Source: JADLHS01 sp964539515 (GTDB lineage: Bacteria > Verrucomicrobiota > Verrucomicrobiia > Limisphaerales > JADLHS01). From it: a stretch of DNA of 64,000 nucleotides. The notes under the pieces are model-generated. The model made no database searches. It saw nothing but the letters and a program-made list of their open reading frames with translations, and was not told where the DNA came from. Positions 35,906-44,144 of this stretch are shown piece after piece (within the stretch, counting starts at the first letter, position 1; every line of letters starts with the position of its first letter). A program made the position numbers and the translations under genes. Where the stretch lies: positions 1 to 64,000 of the forward strand of contig CAZIJO010000004.1 of the NCBI GenBank assembly GCA_964539515.1, written 5' to 3'.

Positions 35906-35996
35906 GCGCCAGAAGACTGGCGCACTCCAGGACCTGGCGGTCTTCCCTGCGATCCTGGTGAGCGCGTAGCGTCTTGGAGTCCGGCAGCCCTCTGCC
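35906..35996. repeat. Clustered palindromic repeats upstream of the SDR gene
   Basis: It contains GCGCCAG-AAGA-CTGGCGC (35906-35923), GGCAG-CCCT-CTGCC (35983-35996), and an inverted pair ACTCCAGGAC/GTCTTGGAGT (35924-35933 and 35971-35980). The nesting is typical of dispersed palindromic elements. No gene content is seen in 35898-36095. Confidence 0.6.
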
Positions 35997-36095
35997 ACTC
36001 TTGGCGGAGAAGCGCCTCGTGCTGGCCGCACCCATTAAAGGCATCCATCAGCAGTTTGTTCTCCCCTCAGATAACTGCGGTGGCTTACTCTTCGA

Positions 36096-38828
36096 ATGAT
36101 GCCTGACCCGGTGCGCGCTCAAATCAACGCCGTGGACTTCCCGCAAGCTTGCCGGTGCTTCTGGCGACGTTTGCTGCTCGGCGCGGTGGGTTTGTCCTGT
36201 TCGCTCTTTCTTTCCGTGCCCGAATCGACGGCCGCCGTCGCCGGGGAAATCACCACCGGCAAACCAAATTGGGCGGCATTTATGGAACCTGACTTCCCCT
36301 TCTTCGCTTCGGTGCTCGATGCGCGGGAGTCCCGTGGCGGGTTGCTGACCAACAATCTGACCCCGCGCGGTTTGATTTTGAATCTCGGCAACAACTTGTG
36401 GGCTTGTTTCGACCTCGATCTGCTGCGGATGGCGACCATCTGGGAAGGGCCGGGCATCACGCCGGCTGGCATGGCGCCGGGTTCTTATGATCCGAGCCGT
36501 TACGGAGTCAAAGCGCCGGAGGGGCAGGAAAACCTGCCGCGGATGATCGGGACGCCGTGGATTGCCAACGGCATTTACCCCGGCTGGCAGGCCGGCGAAC
36601 TGCCGGTCTTGACGGATCCGCGCGAGCCCGGCCCCGACCCGCAGGAAATTGGGCGTGGCCCGTTACCCGGGGCCATGGGCCGTTTCAAAGCGCTACGCCT
36701 GACCCAACGAGGGTTGCAGTTGGACTACGAGGTCAACAGCGCATCGGTGAACGAATGGGTGGAAGCGAACGTGACGAATGGCCAGCGTCAGGTGCAACGA
36801 CGCTTTCGGCTGGAGGCTGTTCGTATGCCGCTTTGGCTGATGCTCGGTCAGCCGGCAACTAACGCAGTGGGGCGACTGCAGTTCCACCTGCTTGCCAATC
36901 CAAGCAGTGCGGGCTTGGTCGAGCACCGCGAGGCACCCGATGGCGTGGTGCGGGTGCGGGTCGCACCCACCACCAAACCGATTGAGTTCAAAATTGTCAT
37001 GGCCATGACCATGGCAACATCAACTCGACCCGATCCGGTGGCTGTGGTTGATTCGCCCCCCGGCCGGCGTTGGACGCAAACGATCACCAACCACGGGCAC
37101 TTGCCTGCGGCGAACAGCGCGTATGTCGTGGATGACATTCCCTTGCCGCTGGCCAATCCGTGGCGGCGCAACGTGCGACTGGCGGACATCGCTTTTTTCC
37201 GGGATGGCCGCGCGGCGGTCGTCACTTTTGACGGCGATGTTTGGATGATCACCGGCCTGACGGGTGAACTCGCGATGGTGCGCTGGCAACGCTTTGCCGC
37301 GGGCTTGCACGAACCGTTGAGCCTGTGCGTACGAAACGACGAACTGTTTGTTTTCGACCGGAATGGCATCTGGCGCCTGCGGGACACCGATGGCAATGGC
37401 GAAGCCGATGCTCATGAGCTGTTCAGCAATGCCTTCACTCAGACGGCGGAAACGCGTGAGTTTGCCAATTCGATGAAACTGGCGCCGGATGGATCGTTCA
37501 TCATCGCCAAGGGCGGGCAGCAAGGCACCACGCTTGGCAAACACAACGGCTCGGTGCTTCGCGTCTCGCCCGATGGCAAATCGGTCACCGCGCTCGGTCA
37601 TGGCCTGCGGCAACCGTTTCTTGGCGTGCATCCACAAACCGGGATGGTGACCGCCAGCGATCAACAGGGGCATTACGTACCGGCGACGCCGCTGCATATC
37701 ATTCGTGACAATCAGTATTACGGCTTCCTGACCGGGTTGCAGCCCAAGGAACAATACCCGGCGCCGATTGCGGAGCCGCTGACGTGGATTCCGCATCCGG
37801 TCAATGCTTCGGGAGCCAGTCAGGTTTGGCTTCATCAGGCCCGCATGGGGTCACTTAACGACGGGCTGATTCATCTGGGCTACAACCGCCCGGAAATCTT
37901 CCTCGTTCGATTCAATGCCCGCACCCCCACGCTGCAAGCCGCCGTCGTCAGTCTTTCGTCGGAGCTTGAGTTTTCCCCACTAAACGGCGCGGTGAATCCG
38001 GTGGACGGCCAGCTTTACGTGACGGGCTTTCAGATTTGGGGCTCCACCGCCAAACGGATCAGCGGCCTCGCCCGTCTCCGTTGGGCTGGTGCGCCGTGCA
38101 CCCTGCCGCGGGAGGTGGCGGCAATGGACAAAGGTATCTTGCTGCGTTTTGATGTTGCGCTGGACGCACGAATAGCAACGAACGCGGCGAACTTTTCGGT
38201 TGAGCGCTGGAACTACCGCCGCACGGCGAGCTACGGGTCACCGCATTTCAGATTGGACAACACGCCCGGCCAGGAATGGATGACGCCCAGCAGTGCGTAT
38301 TTGTCGCGCGATGGCCGGAGCGTGTTCATCGGTATACCCGACATGAAGCCCGTGATGCAGATGCGCCTGGGCTGGGCGCTGGGGTCGCGCAAAGGAACTG
38401 CTTTTGAGGCGAACGCCTACTTCACTGCGCACGAGCTGCCGCGGTTTGACGTTGTGGCGGAGGGTTTTGAACCGGTGACGATTGATTTGACACCGCGCAC
38501 CCGCCCGCCGGCCGCCACTCCGGTGACCGTCGAGGAAGGACGAAGACTGGCGGGATTGATGGGCTGCGCGGCGTGTCACGCCACGGAAACCGCCAGCGAA
38601 GGCAAGGTGGGGCCGACATGGCGGGGATTGTTTGGCGCCCAACGGAATTTCAAGAATGGTGAGCCCGCGGTGGCCGATGATGCCTATCTTCGCCAATCCA
38701 TCCTCGAACCGGCGGCCAAAGTGGTTTCTGGTTTCGAGAATAAAGACACAGGGATGCCCAGCTATGCCGGGGTGCTGACGGACGCCCAGATGGAAGCGCT
38801 GATTCTGTACATCAAAACGCTCCAGTGA
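36096..38828 (+). CDS. Large secreted propeller protein with C-terminal cytochrome c domain
   Basis: A 910-residue exported protein. After a signal peptide ('LLLGAVGLSCSLFLSVPESTAA') comes a region resembling DUF6797: 'EPDFPFFASVLDARESRGG' and 'PRGLILNLGNNLWACFDLDLLRMATIWEG'. Next is a beta-propeller of the sugar-dehydrogenase/NHL kind with 'LADIAFFRDGRAAVVTFDGDVW', 'GIWRLRDTDGNGEADAHEL' and 'GLRQPFLGVHPQTG'. The last 100 residues are a class I cytochrome c with heme motif C-A-A-C-H in 'GLMGCAACHATE' and a likely axial Met in 'DTGMPSYAGVLT'. It is probably a periplasmic oxidoreductase or electron carrier. The substrate is unknown, and a PQQ site is not evident. Confidence 0.82.
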   Translation: MMPDPVRAQINAVDFPQACRCFWRRLLLGAVGLSCSLFLSVPESTAAVAGEITTGKPNWAAFMEPDFPFFASVLDARESRGGLLTNNLTPRGLILNLGNNLWACFDLDLLRMATIWEGPGITPAGMAPGSYDPSRYGVKAPEGQENLPRMIGTPWIANGIYPGWQAGELPVLTDPREPGPDPQEIGRGPLPGAMGRFKALRLTQRGLQLDYEVNSASVNEWVEANVTNGQRQVQRRFRLEAVRMPLWLMLGQPATNAVGRLQFHLLANPSSAGLVEHREAPDGVVRVRVAPTTKPIEFKIVMAMTMATSTRPDPVAVVDSPPGRRWTQTITNHGHLPAANSAYVVDDIPLPLANPWRRNVRLADIAFFRDGRAAVVTFDGDVWMITGLTGELAMVRWQRFAAGLHEPLSLCVRNDELFVFDRNGIWRLRDTDGNGEADAHELFSNAFTQTAETREFANSMKLAPDGSFIIAKGGQQGTTLGKHNGSVLRVSPDGKSVTALGHGLRQPFLGVHPQTGMVTASDQQGHYVPATPLHIIRDNQYYGFLTGLQPKEQYPAPIAEPLTWIPHPVNASGASQVWLHQARMGSLNDGLIHLGYNRPEIFLVRFNARTPTLQAAVVSLSSELEFSPLNGAVNPVDGQLYVTGFQIWGSTAKRISGLARLRWAGAPCTLPREVAAMDKGILLRFDVALDARIATNAANFSVERWNYRRTASYGSPHFRLDNTPGQEWMTPSSAYLSRDGRSVFIGIPDMKPVMQMRLGWALGSRKGTAFEANAYFTAHELPRFDVVAEGFEPVTIDLTPRTRPPAATPVTVEEGRRLAGLMGCAACHATETASEGKVGPTWRGLFGAQRNFKNGEPAVADDAYLRQSILEPAAKVVSGFENKDTGMPSYAGVLTDAQMEALILYIKTLQ

Positions 38829-39032
38829 TCAAAAAGCCTCGCCACTGGTCAACGCACGGCCATCGCAACGCGGGCTTTATGGATTGTGGTGATTGGGTGC
38901 GGCGGTAACACCGCTATTTGGATGCTGAAGGTGCTCATAAGGCGGCATGGCGTATCGCTTCCCGCCGCATGCCACTCCCCTGCCCCGTTCGTTCCGCCCG
39001 CCCACCGCAAGTCCCCTCTGTATTTTCGGAGT

Positions 39033-39093
39033 CACCCAGCAAGGGCCACCGATGCGATTTTACGATCCAAAGGCAGTCGTTCTTTGCTGGGTG
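39033..39093. repeat. Inverted repeat in the gap before the sigma factor gene
   Basis: CACCCAGCAA (39033-39042) pairs with TTGCTGGGTG (39084-39093) around a 41-nt loop. It lies about 80 bp upstream of the sigma factor. It could be a terminator of the preceding gene or an operator; there is no T-run. The rest of 38829-39172 shows only the possible promoter at 39135-39164. Confidence 0.5.
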
Positions 39094-39134
39094 AGCGCTT
39101 GAGAAACCCTGGTGCCGATCCCAATCAAAAAGTC

Positions 39135-39164
39135 TGTAACGTTTCACCTGGCTTGACCTATAAC
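39135..39164 (+). promoter_or_regulatory. Possible ECF-type promoter of the sigma factor operon
   Basis: TGTAACGTTT (from 39135) and CTATAAC (39158-39164) are separated by 17 nt counted from the AAC of the first box. The AAC core at -35 is typical of ECF sigma promoters, so autoregulation is possible. The predicted start of transcription falls close to the ATG at 39173. This makes the second ATG at 39188 a credible alternative start. Confidence 0.4.
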
Positions 39165-39172
39165 AGTGCAAC

Positions 39173-39754
39173 ATGAATTCGCTGTCCATGGACGACTGCC
39201 AGACCGACGACACGCAACTCGTTGCGGCCGTCCAGGCTGGCGACGCGCACGCCTTCGACCCCCTGGTCGAGCGGCACTTGGATGCGATTCACGCCTTTGT
39301 GGCGCTCAAGCTGCCGGTGCCGCATCTCGTGGATGAAATCACCCATGACACGTTCGTCTTCGCCTTTCGCGGCATTGCCGGATTCACCGCCGGGACCAGT
39401 TTTCGCGCCTGGCTGCGGGCCATAGCCGCGAACAAAGTTCGCGCCGAGATCGAACGTTACTGCCGGGAGGAAAGCAATCGGCTCGCCTATGCCGAACGCC
39501 GCGCCCTCGATGAAGCGCTGACGGAAGTCAACCCCTCGGACTCCCGTGAACTGGAGGCATTGCAGGACTGCCTGAAATCGATACCGGACCACCTGCGCAA
39601 CGTTTTGCACCTGCGTTATCACGAGGAGAATTCTTCGGAGGAAATCGCCGGACAACTGGAGCGCAGCCTGGCCTGGGTGCGCACCACCCTTTGCCGCATC
39701 CGCCAGCAGCTGCGGGATTGCATCGAGCGGAAGTTGAAGACCCAGCCCTCATGA
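39173..39754 (+). CDS. ECF-type RNA polymerase sigma factor
   Basis: A 193-residue sigma-70 family protein, the usual ECF size. Region 2 is visible as 'FDPLVERHLDAIHAFVALKL', 'HLVDEITHDTFVFAFRG' and 'FRAWLRAIAANKVRAEIER'. Region 4 appears as 'LEALQDCLKSIPDHLRNVLHLRYHEENSSEEIAGQL' with recognition helix 'SLAWVRTTLCRIRQQLRDCI'. Its stop overlaps the next start (ATGA at 39751), as expected for a sigma/anti-sigma pair. It probably responds to the partner membrane protein; the target genes are not evident. Confidence 0.93.
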   Translation: MNSLSMDDCQTDDTQLVAAVQAGDAHAFDPLVERHLDAIHAFVALKLPVPHLVDEITHDTFVFAFRGIAGFTAGTSFRAWLRAIAANKVRAEIERYCREESNRLAYAERRALDEALTEVNPSDSRELEALQDCLKSIPDHLRNVLHLRYHEENSSEEIAGQLERSLAWVRTTLCRIRQQLRDCIERKLKTQPS

Positions 39755-42432
39755 TCCACCCGGACCAACTTGCGTCGTTGCTTGACGACGCCCTCGACGC
39801 CGGATCGCGCGCCGCGCTGGAGACGGAGCTGGAAAACGACGCGCCATCGCTGCGGTTCGTGATCGAGCAACGGAGAATGGATCGCGCGCTTCGCTCGCTG
39901 CTCGGCAACCCGGCGCAACGGCAGCGGCTCAAGGAATCCATTCGGGCGGCGGTGGCCGGGTCATCCACCCAGGAACTCCGGGCGCAGGTGCTCGCCGACA
40001 CCTCGGGCCACCCGGTTCAACCGCGCGGGGCGGCCTCGATGACGCCCGGTTGGTGGTCTCGCCTCCGCACCCAGCTTGGCGATTTCCTTCAGCCATTCCC
40101 ATCACGCGGGCTCGCCTGGTCTGCCGGGGTTGCGGTCGTGCTGTTGCTCGCGGTTGGGCTGTTTTTCCACATCCGGCCCGCCCCGATGGCCAGCGTGGTG
40201 ATCGGCCAGTTTGCGGTGGTCGTCGGGCAGCCGACCATACAGCGCAGCGGGAAGCCCTCAACTCTCAACGCTCAACCCTCAACTACAATCTACTTAGGCG
40301 ACCGTATCGAGACGGGCGATGCCGACAAGGCCGAACTTGTGTTCCATGACGGCACCACATTGCGCCTGGATTTCAATACGACATTGGAAATCCCAAATCC
40401 CAAATCCCAAATCCCAAATCCGATTTCGCCGCTGCTGCGCCCATCGGAAATCGACCTCCTGCGCGGCCAGGTGTGGACCAAAGTTCAAAAGTCAACCAAC
40501 GCAGCGCAATACGCTATCCGTACGGCGGCCGCGACGGCGGTAGCACGCGGCACCGAGTTTGGGGTGAAGATTCAGAGAGCGGCGTCCACCAACTCTTCAG
40601 CCCCCACCACGGTGCTCACGGTCAAGGAGGGCGCGGTTGACTTCTCCAACGCCCTCGGCTCCGTGCAGGCCACCGCCATGACAGAATCCATTGCGACACC
40701 CGATAGCGCGCCGAGCCAGCCGATTCTTCTCAAAACGATCAAGCAGTTCGACGTGGCTCCTTACAAGCGAGTAAACGTTGAAGCACAGGCGTCCGTTTTC
40801 GACTTGGACGATTTCATGTTCCGGATGGTGTATCCCCAAGGCTGGGCTGGAATCGATGTTCGCTCGATTCCGGACGAAAAGGACGCGGCCGTTCGCCAAC
40901 TGCGAATCGTGCGGGTCTGGCCGGGGTCGCCCGCCGAGCAAGCCGGGCTCGCGGTCGGTGGCGTTATCAGCCAGGTAAATGGTCAGCCGGTGACGAAACT
41001 CCAGGAAATCCTTCGCCCCATATTCCAACGGCAAGGAGCGTCCGTAACTTTGAGCCTTTCACGAAACGGGCTCAGCGAGACCGCTTCGCTGGTAACGACC
41101 AATCATCCTTACGCCGTTCCGGTCAGTGAGATGGCGCCCGATTTGGCCAGCGACCTCGTTACCGCCACGTGGCCTTTGATTGAGGCGGGCTGCCAGGAGG
41201 TTATCAGCCGCAATCAATGGCGTGAACTGGAACAACAGTTTCGGAACCTGCTCGAACGCTATCCGAACGCGGCGGCGATCCACAACAATCTCGGCGTATG
41301 GTATGAAATGAACCAGGAAGTTGGCCAGGCCATCCAGCAGCTTCAGCAGGCCATTGCTGGCGAGCCCAACAACCCACTTTACCACTACAATCTGAGCCGG
41401 GTGTTGGCGAGCCTCGGCAACTTCGAGCGCTGCGCCGAAGAGGCGGCAGCAGTTGTCAAACTCGTTCCGGACTGGGTTCCGGGCATTGTCCAGATTGCGG
41501 AGGCGTATGCCTTCCTCGACTTCCCCGATGACGCACTTGCTGCCTTGGAACGCGGGTTGGAGGCGAATCCATCCAGTGCGATTCTCTGGGGTACCAAGGC
41601 GTTCGTCCTTCTTGGCAATCAGAAGCCGGATGAAGCACTGGCGGCCGCGCTGAAGGCGGCTGAATTGGAGCCTTCGAATGCGAGGACGTTCATGACCTTG
41701 GGTCAAATTTACTGGGTGCGTGGACAGCCGCAAGAACGCGAGGCTGCTTCGCGCAAGGCGATCGAACTCGATCCCGGATTTGCCGAAGCATACAACAGCA
41801 TGGCGGTGGCCATAATAGCCCGGCTGGGCAATCGTCTGCCGGAAGATCCAACCGATGGGCTGCCGGAGGATTTCGCCATCGAGCGGTGGCGGGATCGCCC
41901 GGCAGAGGAACTCGCGATCATCGCCGAGGCGGAGCGCATGGGACGTAAGGCCATTGAACTAAATCCGCATCTCGTCACCGCCCATGTGAATCTCGGCAAC
42001 ATCCTCCTTCTGCGCGGAGCGGTCGTTGAAGCCGAGAAGGTTCTACGGAAGGCTATCGAGTTGGATCCAAACGGACAGGCAGCGAACGCATATAATTCAC
42101 TGGCTTACCGGTTTGCCGGGTGGGGCATCCGCCTGGACGAAGCCCTACAGTTTGCGCAGCACGCTGTCCAACTGGCCCCGGAGGGCTGGGCATTTGATAC
42201 CCTCGCCATAGTACATTTCCGGTGCGGCGAGTGGGACCAAGCCGAGGCGGCTTGGAAAAAGTGCATTGAGCTCGCCGGCCCACAGGGCGACCCGGGAGCC
42301 TGGTATCATCTGGGGAAGCTCCATGAGCGCAACAATACACCCGACGCTGCGATAACGGCCTACCAGGAGGCCCTTCGCTTGCGTCCCGATTACCCGGAAG
42401 CATCGCGGGCTTTGGAGAAGCTCCGACAATAA
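39751..42432 (+). CDS. Membrane anti-sigma/FecR-PDZ-TPR fusion protein
   Basis: The start ATG at 39751 overlaps the sigma factor stop and gives 893 residues. The order is: a cytoplasmic anti-sigma-like helical segment (about 1-110, 'LASLLDDALDAGSRAALETEL'); one transmembrane helix (about 121-141, 'LAWSAGVAVVLLLAVGLFF'); a FecR-like periplasmic domain (about 150-310, with 'YLGDRIETGDADKAELVFHDGT' and 'AVARGTEFGVK'); a PDZ domain (about 360-440, 'RVWPGSPAEQAGLAVGGVI'); and a long TPR array to the C-terminus. Two heptanucleotide tracts lie inside the FecR part. The build suggests a signal sensor controlling the sigma factor. The TPR/PDZ addition is unusual for FecR proteins. Confidence 0.88.
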   Translation: MIHPDQLASLLDDALDAGSRAALETELENDAPSLRFVIEQRRMDRALRSLLGNPAQRQRLKESIRAAVAGSSTQELRAQVLADTSGHPVQPRGAASMTPGWWSRLRTQLGDFLQPFPSRGLAWSAGVAVVLLLAVGLFFHIRPAPMASVVIGQFAVVVGQPTIQRSGKPSTLNAQPSTTIYLGDRIETGDADKAELVFHDGTTLRLDFNTTLEIPNPKSQIPNPISPLLRPSEIDLLRGQVWTKVQKSTNAAQYAIRTAAATAVARGTEFGVKIQRAASTNSSAPTTVLTVKEGAVDFSNALGSVQATAMTESIATPDSAPSQPILLKTIKQFDVAPYKRVNVEAQASVFDLDDFMFRMVYPQGWAGIDVRSIPDEKDAAVRQLRIVRVWPGSPAEQAGLAVGGVISQVNGQPVTKLQEILRPIFQRQGASVTLSLSRNGLSETASLVTTNHPYAVPVSEMAPDLASDLVTATWPLIEAGCQEVISRNQWRELEQQFRNLLERYPNAAAIHNNLGVWYEMNQEVGQAIQQLQQAIAGEPNNPLYHYNLSRVLASLGNFERCAEEAAAVVKLVPDWVPGIVQIAEAYAFLDFPDDALAALERGLEANPSSAILWGTKAFVLLGNQKPDEALAAALKAAELEPSNARTFMTLGQIYWVRGQPQEREAASRKAIELDPGFAEAYNSMAVAIIARLGNRLPEDPTDGLPEDFAIERWRDRPAEELAIIAEAERMGRKAIELNPHLVTAHVNLGNILLLRGAVVEAEKVLRKAIELDPNGQAANAYNSLAYRFAGWGIRLDEALQFAQHAVQLAPEGWAFDTLAIVHFRCGEWDQAEAAWKKCIELAGPQGDPGAWYHLGKLHERNNTPDAAITAYQEALRLRPDYPEASRALEKLRQ
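40256..40283 (+). repeat. Heptanucleotide tract NCTCAAC x4 in coding sequence
   Basis: Four units (CCTCAAC, TCTCAAC, GCTCAAC, CCTCAAC) in direct tandem within the FecR region. They encode 'PSTLNAQPST', an apparent insertion. Unit length 7 is not a multiple of 3. Confidence 0.9.
40388..40421 (+). repeat. Heptanucleotide tract AAATCCC, four perfect units plus a partial one
   Basis: Perfect units occupy 40388-40415 and AAATCC continues to 40421. The tract encodes 'IPNPKSQIPNP' inside the FecR domain. Loss or gain of one unit would shift the frame and truncate the protein. Confidence 0.95.
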
Positions 42433-42457
42433 TCCTCGCACAGACGCAACCAAATGA

Positions 42458-42670
42458 GAGGCGACATCAGAACGACCCCATCATGCTGCACCGAACGATC
42501 GGGAGCACTTCGGCATCGGCCGCTGGGCTCACGGCCATCGCGGCGGACTCTACGAGGCGGAGCGGACATTGAAGAGAACTACGGGACTGGCCCGTGAGAA
42601 TCCACCCGCACCGAAGATTCGCGAACATCTGAAGAAACTCGGCGAGAAGAAAGGAACTCCGGCGAAATGA
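42458..42670 (+). pseudogene. Fragment of a TPR-like gene (C-terminal end)
   Basis: An open stretch with no start codon ends in TGA at 42668-42670. It encodes 'HFGIGRWAHGHRGGLYEAER', then 'TLKRTTGLARENPPAPKIRE' and 'HLKKLGEKKGTPAK'. The style is that of a TPR protein C-terminus, but it is not a copy of the tail of the gene just upstream. It is preceded by a stop at 42455 and is best seen as the remnant of another gene. From 42671 to 42934 nothing else is seen. Confidence 0.5.
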
Positions 42671-42934
42671 CAATCCTCGAAAACAATTCGCGCCTTGAAA
42701 ACCAGGACCGACGGAAGGCAGGGTTCGGCACTCGGTGCGCACCGCCTGCTGCGTTTGACAGAACGCCGGGCAGAGGGCTGCCCGCCCGACAAAGCGCCGT
42801 TGGTTCCCAGTGCCGATGCGCGGTTGAAAAGACGTGGAGGCTGCCGATGTATCCTGTCGCCAAGTCTTGCCAGACTGAAAACCGGCGGCACGAAACTGGA
42901 ACAATCGAATAAAAACCAAACAACAAAACGATCT

Positions 42935-44104
42935 ATGAACACATCTAAACTATCGCCATTCAAACCCGCGGCAGCGGGCCTGGCCGCTTTGGTTGCCGCA
43001 TCCATTGTCGCTCAAGGCCAGATCGTTCAGGAGATTCTCGACCTCGGCCCCGGCACGTCGGCATCCGATGCTTGTGTCAACCCCTTCCCGAACGACCCGT
43101 GGCCGGCGGGGTTGTTTGTCGCCGCCTACACCCCTGCACTGGGCTACGGAGTTCTGTCCGCGGACCTCACTCAGAACCCGTCCGCGTTTGGTGGGATCGT
43201 GGATGCGTCCGCGATGCGAAACGTAAAGCTGGTCAGCACGACCGGCGCTCTTTTCGAGGTCGGAGAATCCATGCCAGATGGCAACACCGCCTGGCACGTG
43301 CGGCGCAGCTCGGACCAAGGAACCACGTGGCAGTCGCTTGGCCCTGATTGGAGATTGGCCGCGGGCAAGAGCGCCAGCGCAAGAGGCGTTACGGTGGATG
43401 CATCCGGCCGGGTTTACACCTGCGGTAGAGCAGCCGACTCGAAGGGAAATTTCCACCCAATCGTGCGTCGCAGCTTGGACAACGGTGCAACCTGGACCAC
43501 CGTCCTGGATGCCAGTCGAGGTGCGAACTTCGACACGGTTGCGGATATCGAGTTCGTACCGGCTATAGGGACCAAGCTCGGAGGAGTCTTTGCGGTCGGT
43601 CGGGTCGGGAACAACTGGACCGTTTGGCGCAGCCGAGACGGGGGCGACACTTGGTCGGTGGTGCATTCCTGGGTTCCGTCAAAGGGAATCGCGGAAGCCA
43701 CGGCCATCGCTAGTGATAACAAAGGTAGTATCTACGTCGGCGGCATGGGCAACCGGGTCAACTACCCGCGCAACTGGTACGTCTGGGTGAGTGTGGACAA
43801 CGGGGCCACATGGCAGGACCTCGGATGCCCCCTCTTATCAGGCACAGATTGTATCCTCGAAGATTTGGAGATCGATGAAACAGGCAGCCAACTATGGGCC
43901 GTCGGTTCACAAGGACAGTTCAACTGGCGGATGCAGCGATGGAATGTCGCCGGCTGGACCGCACCGCTTTACCCGTACGCCGGCTCGTGGTCGCGCGCAC
44001 GCGGCGTTGCGGTGGATGGCGCTACAGGGGTCTTTTACGCCACGGGTTCCGTCAACGATGCCGCCGGTCAATCGCATGGGACCGTGCTCGAAATTGCGAA
44101 TTGA
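42935..44104 (+). CDS. Secreted Asp-box (BNR) beta-propeller protein
   Basis: The ATG at 42935 gives 389 residues and a signal peptide (MNTSKLSPFKPAAAGLAALVAASIVAQG). At least four Asp-box motifs (S-x-D-x-G-x-T-W) are visible: 'RSSDQGTTWQSL', 'RSLDNGATWTTV', 'RSRDGGDTWSVV' and 'VSVDNGATWQDL'. They indicate a sialidase-like or exo-glucosidase-like propeller. No sialidase Arg triad or catalytic Tyr/Glu set was identified, so it may only bind. Frames further upstream are unsupported. The next secreted propeller gene begins 40 bp downstream. Confidence 0.85.
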   Translation: MNTSKLSPFKPAAAGLAALVAASIVAQGQIVQEILDLGPGTSASDACVNPFPNDPWPAGLFVAAYTPALGYGVLSADLTQNPSAFGGIVDASAMRNVKLVSTTGALFEVGESMPDGNTAWHVRRSSDQGTTWQSLGPDWRLAAGKSASARGVTVDASGRVYTCGRAADSKGNFHPIVRRSLDNGATWTTVLDASRGANFDTVADIEFVPAIGTKLGGVFAVGRVGNNWTVWRSRDGGDTWSVVHSWVPSKGIAEATAIASDNKGSIYVGGMGNRVNYPRNWYVWVSVDNGATWQDLGCPLLSGTDCILEDLEIDETGSQLWAVGSQGQFNWRMQRWNVAGWTAPLYPYAGSWSRARGVAVDGATGVFYATGSVNDAAGQSHGTVLEIAN

Positions 44105-44144
44105 AACCAGCCTTTTTGAAAGTTCAACCGAAAACACCTCATTT

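Noticed and set aside
40388..40421. Tandem heptads as a CRISPR-like array
   Set aside because: Units are 7 bp without spacers and lie inside a coding sequence.
42695..42934. Extended start of the Asp-box protein at 42695
   Set aside because: The extra 80 residues are Arg-rich and precede a clear signal peptide starting at 42935.
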